From the NCBI RefSeq assembly GCF_027942865.1, contig NC_134510.1, positions 9,148,001 through 9,212,000 on the forward strand: 64,000 bases of DNA, in the 5' to 3' direction. The notes beneath the pieces are model-generated. The model had not been told where the DNA came from and made no database searches. It was given only the letters and a program-made list of their open reading frames with translations. A program made the translations under genes and the position numbers. The DNA comes from Odontesthes bonariensis. Lineage: Eukaryota; Chordata; Actinopteri; Atheriniformes; Atherinopsidae. Below, piece after piece: positions 10,744 to 21,500 of the stretch (position 1 is the first letter of the stretch; the number at the start of each line of letters is the position of its first letter).

Positions 10744-13700
10744 CTAAGCTGGGACAGACAGCGCAGCCTCTGTTTGGCAGGAATTGAGAAAATAAGGGAC
10801 CAGTGAGAAGCTCTTCAGCGTAGTCTCATGGGTGACACCAGTGTCCTGCATCTCAAACCTGAAGCAGGAACAAAACAGAGTCAAGCAAAAAAGATTTCTA
10901 TAATAAGAGATTTGTTCCAAATGATACACAACATACTGAGATACTTGCCAGTCTCTAGAGGAGAGGATGTAATAGACGTGGGGTGGCGGTGAGTCGGTGG
11001 AGGTGAACGGTGACTGACTCAGATTGTAGGCCCCGGCATGTTTGAACACAAGCCAGTCTCCTATATTGAGCTCAGATAACAGACAGTGCTCGACAACCTG
11101 GTCCAGGTCGTCCCCAGAGGGGCCCCACAGGCTGCTGCTAAACACCGGAGCCTCCGCGGACGTGTTCTGCTTATGGGGCATCGAAATGAGTGTTTAGTCA
11201 TTGCTAATTGGACTGTTTTGTCAGCATAAATTAGATCTGTTTCCAGATATTGAAAAGAAAGAAAAGCGTAGCTTTGGCCACCTCTTTGTGCCCAGAGAAC
11301 CTTTCAGACTCACCTTGTGAACAGAGGGAGCAGCAATCAGTGTTTCAGAGAGTTTGCTGGAAAACGATCCATACACTCCCTCATTCATGTAGTACTGGAA
11401 TTCTGGCTCCTCATTGGGAGACAGCTCATCTGTTCAGAAATGTGGCAGACAGAAATCAATTTTACAATGTAACATTTGCACATTTTTGTACTTGGAAAAA
11501 GCTGTTAGCCTCACATTACATCATCTATGTGTAATACACAGTTGCATTATAAATTCCTCTCTTTACATTTTTCCACATGGTCCTACAGTATGTTGTGTGA
11601 AACTGCTGATTGCTTCTAAATATGCAGTGTCAAGAAAGCTTTAGAGTTTTGCTACCTCTGGAATGTAAAAGTTTTACATCACATGGTAAATACATCTAAA
11701 CATCTTTATCAAAATATTCGCTAGGTATCATGCCACTGACCGTGTTCCTGGTCCTTGCGATCACGGGCCACCACCTCCTTAGAGATGATGTTGACAGCCA
11801 GGGTGAAAGCAGACGACACAAAGAAGCTGCCAGGCTCAGCAATGATGGAAACTCCGCACGAAGAAGGGAAGTACATGTCCACCACAGACATGACTGTATT
11901 ATTAATCTGAAAAACAGGTGACAAGGCTTTTTACAAGTTGCATCGAAATGTTGCTTAGTGTAAAACTGGACCCCTCCTTTGGAGGACTAATACTGATTAC
12001 AGTTTAAACATATATGACGAAGCATTCTTAATAATGGATCCTCAAAGACTGATACTGACCAGTTCCAGTTGGGTCTCAGAGCCACTGAATCCACCTCCAA
12101 TGTCCAAAATGTTCATGTTGAAGCCAATTTCCTCCTGCAGAAGACAAAGAAAAAAGTATAAGCTAGGTACTGCAGGTAGATGTATAGAAATATTGGTGAT
12201 TATGACAGAAATAAATCTAAATATTAGTTACAGAAGTGAGGTAATTACAGAAAAACAAAATACAACAGCATTACTTACTCCCATATCAAAGACACAACGG
12301 GCATCAGAAACGGCGTGAACATACACCTGGTCATCCTCGCAAGAGCTAGAAATGTGACACCTGTGGGGGAAAACAGTTACTGCTCACACTGATTGCCTCA
12401 TAATGAATCGGATTTAGATCTGTTACAGATGGGCAACAAAATGTGCTTGAGATCGATGTGCCGGTCTTGTAATGCACAACCAGCAGTTGCTGGTTTTTCT
12501 GCAGGCCTTACCTGACCCCAACAACCTGCACACCGAGCTCTTTTGCACTCTCTAGGAGATGCCTGCAGTCCTTGAGAGAGCAGCCAAATGTCATGCTCAT
12601 CTCTTCACCTGGGTTAGATGCCTCTGTTGACACCTGTAGCAGCAGCCTGAATTAACACACAAACAAAAGTAGCTGGTTATTGTTTGGTTAAGAAAAAAAA
12701 AATCCTAGTGTTAATGGATCAGGGTCGAGTCGTAAAGCTTGTTTCTTCTCCCCCGTTTCCTTCTGGGCCTGAATTGGGCCCTTTCAGGTAGTGACGCTCC
12801 GATCGATCGGCTGCCGATCATGATCGGCCGATCAAGCCTGATCGGCGATCGGAAAAATATGCCGATCAAAAAACCGATCACGTGACATAAATTACTAGCG
12901 ACCACTTTCTAATGTGGTACGTGACGTGTGTACAGAACCGAACAGGCAAAACCTCTACAGTGCATCTCGACAACATGACCTCTCCTGTCTGGAATTTCTT
13001 CAGTGTGTCAGAAAGATGTGAAACTTACTGCGGTCACGCTATCTGCGCTTCGGAGAGGCACGGTCGCGCTATCTACACTTGAAAATCGAGTGCCCGTTTA
13101 CATCGCGTCGTACGGTAAAGCGTGTGAGCGGATTTATGGTGCATTCAAGTGCACCCTGTAAACTCAGAAATCTATATCGAAGTTGATTTTTCATTTGTTG
13201 GAATACATACACCTGTCATTACTTGGTTGTTTTTTTTTACTACATTCTTTTTAATGATTAAAACAAAATGATAGAACAAAATTATTGAAGCATATTCAGC
13301 ATCAAAATCATTTCTACATAGTCAGATTTGAAAACTTCATTTAGAACCAAATCAAAATGTTCTCTGCCGACTCCACCAGATTCTTGTTCTACATGTCCCC
13401 AGCTACCTCTGTGGTGATTTTCAAGTCATTCCACTGCATCATTGTTTAATAATCTGATGTTGAAATCATACCCAATGGATGATGTACATGGGCAGATTAA
13501 AAAAAAAAATTGTTTTCTGCAAACTCCACCAGATTCTTGTTCTACATGTCCCCAGCTACCTCTGGCGGTTTAATTTCTATAAATGGTGCACTCTCTGCTA
13601 GATGAAAGGCATGGAAATGTCCGATTCCTTCCGTGATCGGCAGTGATCGGCAGTGATCGGCAATCGGGCAGATCATGTTTTTGGTGATCGGTCCAAAAAA

Positions 13701-16338
13701 CTGCTTCACTACTTTCAGGGCAGGCAAAGCGGCAGAAATACAGCCACCCTTAATAGTTAGGATACAACAGATTATCAGGGTATCCAAAAGACCACTAACA
13801 AGTTACAATCCTTCCCAATACAGGTGACTCTCCTGAGGTTTAAGATAAGTTTGTGTTGTAATATGGGGGAAACTGTTTTGAGCCCTCTGTTCATAGGAAC
13901 CCAAGAATGATCAGAGCCTGTCCCTTCAGGGTGTTAGGGAAAACGTTAAAAACACACAAGACCACATGGAGTTACTGGGTGTCATGAATCCTCTGAGAAA
14001 GAGCCTCTGACGTAGGTTCTGTTTACATTAATTCATTTCACCATTTCTTCGTGTCGGCGTCTTGCAAACTATTTACATTTACACACAAAGTTGCTGTCCT
14101 CTCAATAAAAGCCTAACTGTTTACTCTGAAACGGGGATCGGCTGATTCGCTAGTCACATGACTAATCAGCCATCACATCACATGATCGCCCTTGCTTTAT
14201 TATTTATTATGCTTTATTATTTATTCTTCGCCGACAACAACTTGGTCCACGAAATTGTCCCACCATGCGCTGCTTCTTCCCGGTCTAACTCAAAAGCAGC
14301 GCTCCATGTACGGCTTGCGTTGCTGCAGTGGCTGGGTTCTCATCATAAAAGCTTGTTGAATCTGGCGCCTCCTTGCCACCTATTGTTGTGCACAGCGTAC
14401 TACCAGCAGTAGGACATGGAGCAGGCTCCCATGCTGATCGTGGTTGTCCATGATTTCCATATTCTTCTCGATGACACGAATAGAAAGGAAGTGTGTAACT
14501 GAAGTGAAGCACGCCTGTTTGTTTTTAGTTTCCCAGCACTCAAGTCACATGACCAACGATACCAGCCTAGCGAATCAGGGAGGAGTACGTCCGCAGTAGC
14601 TAGAGCTCAGCACTGCGGATCCTCGTTTCTCACCGTTTACAACTGCTAAAATCAGCATCGTATGCGAATCCTTACGTGGGCTCCGGCGTCTTTGAATCTT
14701 TCCACCTATGAAGTCGTATTCCAGTATTTTAATGTAAATGGACAGTGCATCCGCGATAGAAACGATATAGAAACAGATTAGTATAAATTTCCTCTTAGTT
14801 AGTGCTGCATCTTAGAAAGCATCCCCTATAACTAATCCTAAAGCAGGATAAAATAGGTTAGCAGTATACCAAAGTGTAGGACAGGCAGATTAAGTAACAC
14901 ATTCCTTCTCTTGCTCTTGTGAGTGCCTCGTGAAAAAGACTAATTGTCGGGGAACAGTGTAAGATATAGTACCATCCCACCAATCCATCACTGTGCGTCA
15001 GCAGAGAGAACAAAGTGACTCACAACACAGGGCACAGATAAAGGAGCCAGCTCGAGTCGATCACTCCCACAGCTCCAGACTAATGTCCTTTCTCAGACTT
15101 AACCAACATGGATTCAGAAAAGAACAGAACCGTGACAGGAGGACCAGGCCTGCAGCCAGGCCTTAAGCCTCCCCTTAGGTTGTAGACCTCATCCTGGCTT
15201 ACCACATGAGTTACATAATAAAGGCAGCACACTGAGGAAAAGCAATTTCACAACCAGGGCTCAATAGTTTTGTTTTAATTTGACGCAAGTACTTTTTGAT
15301 AACAATTTGAAATAAGTAAGGAAAAAAAAAAAGGTCAGTAGTGAGTGAAGACTAATGGTGTCAACAAGGTTGAAATGCTAGCTTTCAAGTCACTGGATCA
15401 CTGGCACATGAGCAATTAATCATCAAGCACTTACTTGGCATTGGGGTGGCAGCGAGAAATCTTGCGGAGTTCTGCTTCGTTATCACACACCAGGAGGTCA
15501 ATGCCGTTCTTAGCAGCGTATTTTATCTGGGAGACCTGTTTGCAAACGCCGCTGTAGATGATGTCTTCAGGGGGAATACCATGGCTCTGCACCAGCTCAA
15601 GTTCAGACTAAAATACAAAGAAACAAAAATCCTAATCTGTTAAAAAGAGTTATGTGAACTAGTGAACGGACATTCAACCCTTGTTTGGGTTGGTAAAAGG
15701 GGTGGTATAGGGCTGGAAAATTTAGGTGGTTAACATCTCTAAATAATACACAAAGCAATCTTCTGCAGACCATACAGGACTTAACAATGTACACAGTAAT
15801 GTTTCCAAACTAACTGACAGCAGTGCTCCAAAATGCTGGGAAAGGTTACCCTGTTGCTGCATGTGAATCCAGAGCCGAGGGCTGCAAGAACTTCAATCAC
15901 AGCTGGACTGCTGTTGCATCTCACAGCATAGTAGGGTCGAATTTGAGCCATGTGAGTTCGCCAGCGAACATGCTGCCTCATTATGACTCCCAGGTCTGCT
16001 ACAAAGAATGCATTTTTCTCAGACTGGGATAGGAAGACACATACATGTGGGTGAGTAAAAAAACAAACAAAAAAAAACCACACACTTTAACCAGTCTTCC
16101 ATAATGTCACATATCTTCAAAAAATGTGTGTGCATGTTACCAAACAATATGCAGCAAACAAGGCAATATAATACAATGACTGGTTCTGAAAGTACAGGTT
16201 TTTAGGAACGTTTGTGATGTTATAAAAAGCCCTTACAAGTGTTTGTTCATCAATGTGACTGTCAATCACGTCACAGAGGCCTGTGCCTCCTTCCAGAAGG
16301 CCAACAGAGTACTGCGGTTCATCAGCGATTCCTTTCAT
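10744..16338 (-). CDS. azin1: antizyme inhibitor 1, complete, 10 coding exons
   Basis: Minus-strand exons 16237-16338, 15850-16023, 15435-15607, 12512-12646, 12279-12360, 12060-12134, 11741-11906, 11314-11429, 10949-11166 and 10744-10858 join in phase to 451 codons (human 448). AZIN1 is a cytosolic homologue of ornithine decarboxylase (ODC) that binds antizyme, so releasing ODC and sustaining polyamine synthesis. It starts [18 protein letters not shown]. It keeps the ODC fold motifs [40 protein letters not shown] and the antizyme-binding region VSQIKYAAK...ELRK (about 117-141). ODC catalytic positions are lost: Arg69 for the PLP lysine (YYAVRCN), Gly359 for Cys360 (WGPSGDD), Thr for Asp88, and Glu in NEGVYGSF. 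So it should be inactive as an enzyme. The exon 9/10 intron begins with GC (10948-10947), the only junction that restores Trp-Phe-Glu-Met. 5' UTR continues to 16447 and into leader exons at 17667-17792 and 18342 onward. Confidence 0.95.
12781..12788. repeat. left target-site duplication of hAT element
   Basis: CTTTCAGG, exactly repeated at 13712-13719. An 8-bp duplication is the hallmark of hAT transposition. Confidence 0.85.
12789..13711. mobile_element. non-autonomous hAT transposon in azin1 intron
   Basis: A 923-bp element flanked by a perfect 8-bp duplication (CTTTCAGG at 12781 and 13712). It begins TAGTGACGC and ends GCTTCACTA, giving short terminal inverted repeats TAGTGA(C/A)GC. Both subterminal regions are crowded with GATCGG/CCGATC motifs (about 12798-12880 and 13628-13692), a likely transposase-binding pattern. 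At 12975 a short frame reads [13 protein letters not shown], which resembles the BED-finger start of hAT transposases; the rest of the coding region is gone. Inside, a roughly 50-bp block (around 13372-13412) is repeated at about 13518-13563. It sits within the 2.8-kb azin1 intron between exons 3 and 4 and does not touch the splice sites. Confidence 0.85.
13712..13719. repeat. right target-site duplication of hAT element
   Basis: CTTTCAGG, identical to 12781-12788, directly after the terminal GCTTCACTA of the element. Confidence 0.85.
14018..14755. mobile_element. possible decayed inverted-repeat (MITE-like) element
   Basis: Parts of the two ends match in inverted orientation: TTTACATTAA (about 14022) with its complement near 14729, GAAACGGGGATC (about 14128) with the complement of GATCCTCGTTTC (14618-14629), and CTGATTCGCTAG (14141-14152) with its complement at 14567-14578. 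No clear target duplication was found, so ends and class are uncertain. Confidence 0.35.
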
Positions 16339-16447
16339 CCTCTCAACCGTTTTCTTGAAATCCGACAGGCATAAAGAATGTGGCTAGTCCAAAGTTGTCT
16401 TGCTCGCTCCCCCTCGAGCCCCTGGGGTCCTAGATTTATGCAACAAA
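16339..16447 (-). other. azin1: azin1 5' UTR part of first coding exon
   Basis: On the gene strand a T-rich tract ending TTTGCAG at 16448 is a good 3' splice site, so the exon should start at 16447 and carry 109 nt of leader before the ATG at 16338. The intron upstream (16448 to about 17666) separates it from the uCC exon. Confidence 0.65.
16343..16372 (-). other. azin1: short AUG upstream ORF in azin1 leader
   Basis: In the leader part of the first coding exon, a 9-codon frame (MPVGFQENG, stop at 16345-16343) ends five bases before the main azin1 start codon at 16338. Its start context is weak (T at -3). It is distinct from the conserved non-AUG uCC further upstream and may be read only occasionally. 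Confidence 0.5.
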
Positions 16448-17702
16448 CTGCAAATAAAAAAAAAAGTTATCACAAATGGATAATGCACAATCCGTGGTCA
16501 TGTCAAGCTCCTTTTAGTTCAGTTTGCTGGAACTAAAACCTCTCGGAGATGCACAAAGTCATTTCCAGTCTGCATCCAATCAGGACAGGGAGTAGTTTCC
16601 ACATTACAGGGTGGGTTTGTAGAAGAGGCCTATTCTTCTAAAAAAAAAAAAAAAAACACTACAAAAACAGAGTCTGGGGCACAGGGTTCATTTACTTTAC
16701 CATCAATTACTCCCAACAATCACCATTAATTCCTGAGCTGGTGACCCGTAAATGTGCTTTTGAATGGCATTAACTAAGAAACAATACTGGTGGGGCCCGT
16801 GTCAAACATTTACCTTCTCTGATGTAACACAACATCAGAGAGTCCAGTCTGAACTGGACCAGATGTAAAATAACGGTGGTTTTGGAATGTGACACTGGGG
16901 AACAACTGATGTGCCTGAAATACCACAGTTTTTTTTTTTTTTTTTTTTTAAATAAAAGAGTGGCAAGGCTACAAGATACAAACAAATGAATCAACAGAAA
17001 GTGAAAGGCAAGTTTGCCATTTTTCATTTTGAAAGATACCAAATCACTGCAATCATGAAAACTCCACCACTGAAACACTGGTTAAATAAACACAGAAAGA
17101 TGACTGAGGACTTTAAAAATCAACCAAGACTTAGGTAACTAAGAAAATGCTTAACTGTGCCACCCGTACTGAAATAAGTGAGGATGTTTCTAGGGGGTAT
17201 TTGTAGGGTTAATGATCTGTATGTACTGCAGCAGTCAACTCACAGAAAATTAATATTATACATATTTGATGGGTTCATACCTACAACCAACTTATTTTCT
17301 CTTCTACTGCAGTTAAATCTAATCAGGAGAAAAACTACTGCAGATAAAAGCAGACCAGAATAGCATCCTGTTTTTTCAAAGTGCTGACAAAAGATCTGAA
17401 ACAATCAAAATTAAAAATAGACAGTTTATTATTCATCTGGGACATGCTGCTTGTTAATTCACTCCCTTTCCCTTCTGTCAAGAGCTTCCGTGGCGCAGTT
17501 TTTGTGGGAGTGACTTTAAAAGCAATGATATCATCCAATTTTAATACAAAGTGTACACTAATGTGAATACAAACATGTTTATATTTACCAATGTCTCTGC
17601 TATGAGAGTATGAGGGCTCTACTCACAAAGCAGATGCATAAATTCTGCAATTTACAGTTAATTCACCCACATGGATGAGTCCTGGGATGAACCAGTCCAC
17701 TA

Positions 17703-18395
17703 TCAGCTAGGGTCCCAAGGTGGCTCTGCGTTGAAGTCAAATGGCTCTCTGTAAAGAGCTGCCCCTAGATCCTCTGGGTAGTTGCTGTACACCTGCAAAA
17801 AGGCAGATGAGGACAGGACACAAATGAAAACCGTCCCTGACTGGAAAAAGAAGAACTGATTTCCCTTGCATGTGTTTCTGAGACGGAGGAAATTAGAGCT
17901 GCACACACGTAGAACAAGTGACATTTTATGTTGTTGCCTTTGAATAACATGATTTCTGTGTAAGCGGTTAATGTAAGTCAATCACGTATTGAATGCAATG
18001 TATTGTCTGCTACGAATTCAAAGCTTCATATAATATACAGCATCAATTCGTTTATAATTACGCTGTTACATAGTTTGTTATTCCAGTCTCTTCCATCGCT
18101 TCTATATCAGTCACGTTAGCGTAAAGCTAACTATGTAGAAGCGTACACTGTGACTACTGTCTCGCAAACACACCTTCTATTATCTTGAGTATCAATATCA
18201 CTGACAGTTACGTTAGGTTTGAGGTGTTTACATGACTAGCGTTAGTATCCTGTAAGCAATATCACGCCAGGTTACCCGTTAAGTTAGCTAAAAATGTGCT
18301 AAGGCTAACAGGGAGCTAACGTGTTAGCAAACGTTACTTACGTTGGCTGAAGACCCAAACGAGGGGACAGAACGCTTTTTCTTTTTAGGCGGAAT
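17703..18395 (-). CDS. azin1: azin1 upstream conserved coding region (uCC), non-AUG, two exons
   Basis: Minus-strand segments 18342-18395 and 17703-17792 join in phase 0 (donor AAC|GTAAGT at 18341; acceptor TTTTTGCAG before 17792) into 47 codons starting at ATT (18395-18393) and ending E-P-P-W-D-P-S-stop. The exon 1 part is IPPKKKKRSVPSFGSSAN; exon 2 begins VYSNYPEDLGAALYREPF. AZIN1 mRNAs are known to carry an inhibitory, AUU-initiated upstream ORF. High polyamines pause ribosomes at its Pro-Pro-Trp motif, with eIF5A involved; scanning ribosomes queue behind, initiation at the AUU rises and main-ORF translation falls. PPW is at 17723-17715, about 125 nt downstream of the ATT. The ATT has A at -3. 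There is no ATG in frame in this segment. This acts as a cis-regulatory peptide, not a stable protein. Confidence 0.85.
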
Positions 18396-18540
18396 TTTTA
18401 AAGAGTAGTGGGGTAACCAAGAGAGAAAAATACAACTGCCATAGACTATATTAAGTTATTGTCGTTTTGGGGTTGGGCACTGATTATTTGTTGCGACCGA
18501 GCAGAGGACGACGGCGGAAAAGCGGTGAAAGACTGACACA
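18396..18540 (-). promoter_or_regulatory. azin1: azin1 upstream leader / promoter region
   Basis: Sequence upstream of the uCC start. The reading frame of the uCC remains open for a short distance 5' of the ATT, but no in-frame ATG was seen. No TATA box or clear initiator stands out, so the transcription start is not placed. Confidence 0.3.
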
Positions 18541-21500
18541 CACAGTAACATTAAGTGCAACAAAATTAATGAATATCCGGTTCAAATATCAAAATAAAGT
18601 TGATATTAATCAAAATATCGAAAGTTTTTTTTATGTGCGCACGGGTTTGCAAAGCATTACCTGTTATATCAATATGATAACATACGTTTTCACTGAACCT
18701 TCTTCAATCTTTAAATTGATATGCATACTGCAAATTACATGAACAAATATTTCCGGTCCTGTCCTGATTTACTTCAGTTTGTGAAGCTTGACTCATTTAG
18801 GTGGGATAGCTGAGCTGTCAAATCCAGATGAAAAATATGCAAAAATGGGGAGCATTTACTCGCAAATCATAAATTGTTATAATATAAAATAATAAAATAA
18901 TAATGATGATAATGATAGCCATAACATGCTTATTACGCTGAATTATTTCCCATGAAAAAAAAACTGTACAAAAGGTCAAACCTTATTTACAAGTTGTATC
19001 TATAAAATCTACTATAACTTGTCCTGTCTGCTAAGCATTGTATAATTTCAAGAATTACCTGTGTTACGTCTTCATTGCATTTCCCATGGCTCAGAGATAA
19101 GGACAAAATGATGTCCAGTAAAGTTGACAGAATATTCCTTTTTTTTTCATACAATCAGTGGATGCACAAAATCCCATGATCGATTACTAGCCAAATGCAT
19201 GTATATTCCCTTCGAGTTCAAGCTCATACTGACTTTTCTGTCCCTAAGCCTGTGTTGTTGTGACTTTCAGAAGTTGCCACTGCCTCTTTTTTTTTCTCTC
19301 CAAGGAGATACATTTGCATGTCTCCCTCCTCAACAATGGAGGAGGAGGGTGCCAAGCAAAGCTCAGCCACTGTTAGTTAAACAGAGAAGAAATGTTTTCT
19401 CTTGGTCTGGTTTGTCTTCATAGCAATAGTCATATTATTCCTACTATTAAGTACAGTTTACATGGTTTGGGAAAAGAAGTGTTGTACCACTCATCGTCAC
19501 GATTAGAGAGCGTTTAGGAGTGCTGGCCATTTACAAGAAAATCAGTTTACTTGTGGGTATAGAAGTGTGTATCATTCATACAAGTGTGTTGTTATTGTTT
19601 GAATTGTAATGACCCAATACTATCTGCCTCCCACAGTCAAAGTCCATTTTGTCTGTGTAATGTTTGGCTACTTAATGTCCTCTTAACTTAGTGTTTCTTA
19701 GTATGGGAACACACAGTACTAACAAACCAACAAAAAAAAATGTACCCGTTGTAAGGGTACGCATACAAGCAGTTATGTTTTCACAGCCCACAATAAAACT
19801 TTCTAGGATCCAGTAAACAGCACCCGAGCACACACAGAAACCGTAATCCGACATGGAAATCCTGTATTATCCAAAAACAACAATATCCCTTTGCCAGACT
19901 GTTTGATCCGCATTATTCTATGGATTACTTAGCAGTTCATGTTGTATTGTTTTTATTATCATTATATTTTTTCCAAATAACTGTGAAAATCTTCAGATGG
20001 TTACATGAGCTCCTTGGGGGGAAAAAATAAACAATAGCAGCATTTGTTTCACTTATAAAACTGTTGCTGAGAGTCTATTGTGAAGGCTGGAGAGGCAACG
20101 TCCTTTCTTGGGACTGCAGCACAAAAAGCTGTTCCGTGTTTTGTGCCTGTTTTCTTCTACACTAAATGAAACTATGTATATATAAGGCTAATCACACATA
20201 GCATCTAGAGTGGCTTCCAGTAAAGCACAGTGTTTGATTTCCATTGTTTGGATCATAATAGGCATGGCGGTCGTCGGTTATGCGACAGAGGGACATGCGT
20301 ACCACCCACTGTGAGGGCAAATACTCCAGTGGCTGCATTGTGCAGCAGGAATTCTTATTTGCAAACATTGCAAACAGATTACATCAGTGCACTGAATTAG
20401 ATGGAGCAAAAGTCAACCCTGGCTGACCAAGACCCTCCAACTAGACAGGAAAAAACAACTTATTCCAACTAATTGAATGGATAAAACATGAAAAATAATG
20501 AAACACTTCTTACACGGTTGAATGCCTATATTCAGGTATTATGTTCTGTTTGTGGATATAGATCAATATTTGCAAGAATCTATCATATGTCAGAGAGACA
20601 AATAATTTCATAACAAGCCATGACACCATTATGCAAACATGAGTTACAGCATAAACCCTAAATAAACAAGTCAATGGGTTATGGTGTTGTTAAGTCACTC
20701 AGTGGAAGTTTCTCTTATTGCCAGAGAATGTTGCTCAGTAAAAAGGAACTCCAAACAAACTTGTCCTCATGCTGATCTGAATGTTAAGCAGGGAACTAAA
20801 AAGGCAACTGGCTCCGGAGGCAACGTTCCAATAAAACTAAATTATAACTGCAGCCTATTTAGAGGACCTGAAAGAAGAATCTAAATAATGAATGATAGAT
20901 ATCTGTCAACTTTTTTGTGCACCCCAAAAATGATCCGGAAAATGCCTCTTCCCTTTTTCTTCGTCTTCAATATGTCACCAAAAAGGAACAATCCTTATCT
21001 TTGTGCTCTCCGTGACATGTCATTTATAACAATGGTATCAAAGAGGTGGAGGGATACAGCAAGATATACCCTGACGGTCAAACAATGACACAGTCTAACA
21101 AATGATGCACAGTCGACCCTATTTCCTTTTTCCCCAAGATGGATTGGACAATATATTAGTTATATCATCAAATAACTCTGTCGGTGCATAAGATTAGGAT
21201 GAGCACAGTAAACTGGGAAATAAAACCTCATATCGTTCCCATGGATTAAAATTGATGCATTCTTTGTTTTTTTTAATTTTTGTTTTTTACAAATTTAAAG
21301 ATATTAACTTGAAAATGCCTTCAGTTTTGTGTTGCAATAGCTTCGGCACCGCATTAGATGTGTCCATATTTGAACACTTATGAGTACTGCCAGTGTGTAT
21401 GTGGGCGTATCAACGGGTCACCGTGGTCAAGTTAGTCTAAACAGGTGAAGTGCAGTGAGACGGTGTATACAAAGCATTTGGGGTGACCTTTTTTTGCGTT

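Noticed and set aside
10943-10948. Ordinary GT donor (CAA|GTATCT) for azin1 exon 9
   Set aside because: Using it joins GTA/GTT out of frame and gives a stop directly after the junction; the GC donor restores the conserved DWFEMQ.
10744-16338. Annotating the minus-strand gene as ornithine decarboxylase
   Set aside because: The overall fold matches, but the PLP lysine, catalytic cysteine and Asp88 positions are all changed, the N-terminus is AZIN-like, and the leader carries the AZIN1-type uCC; synteny also gives AZIN1.
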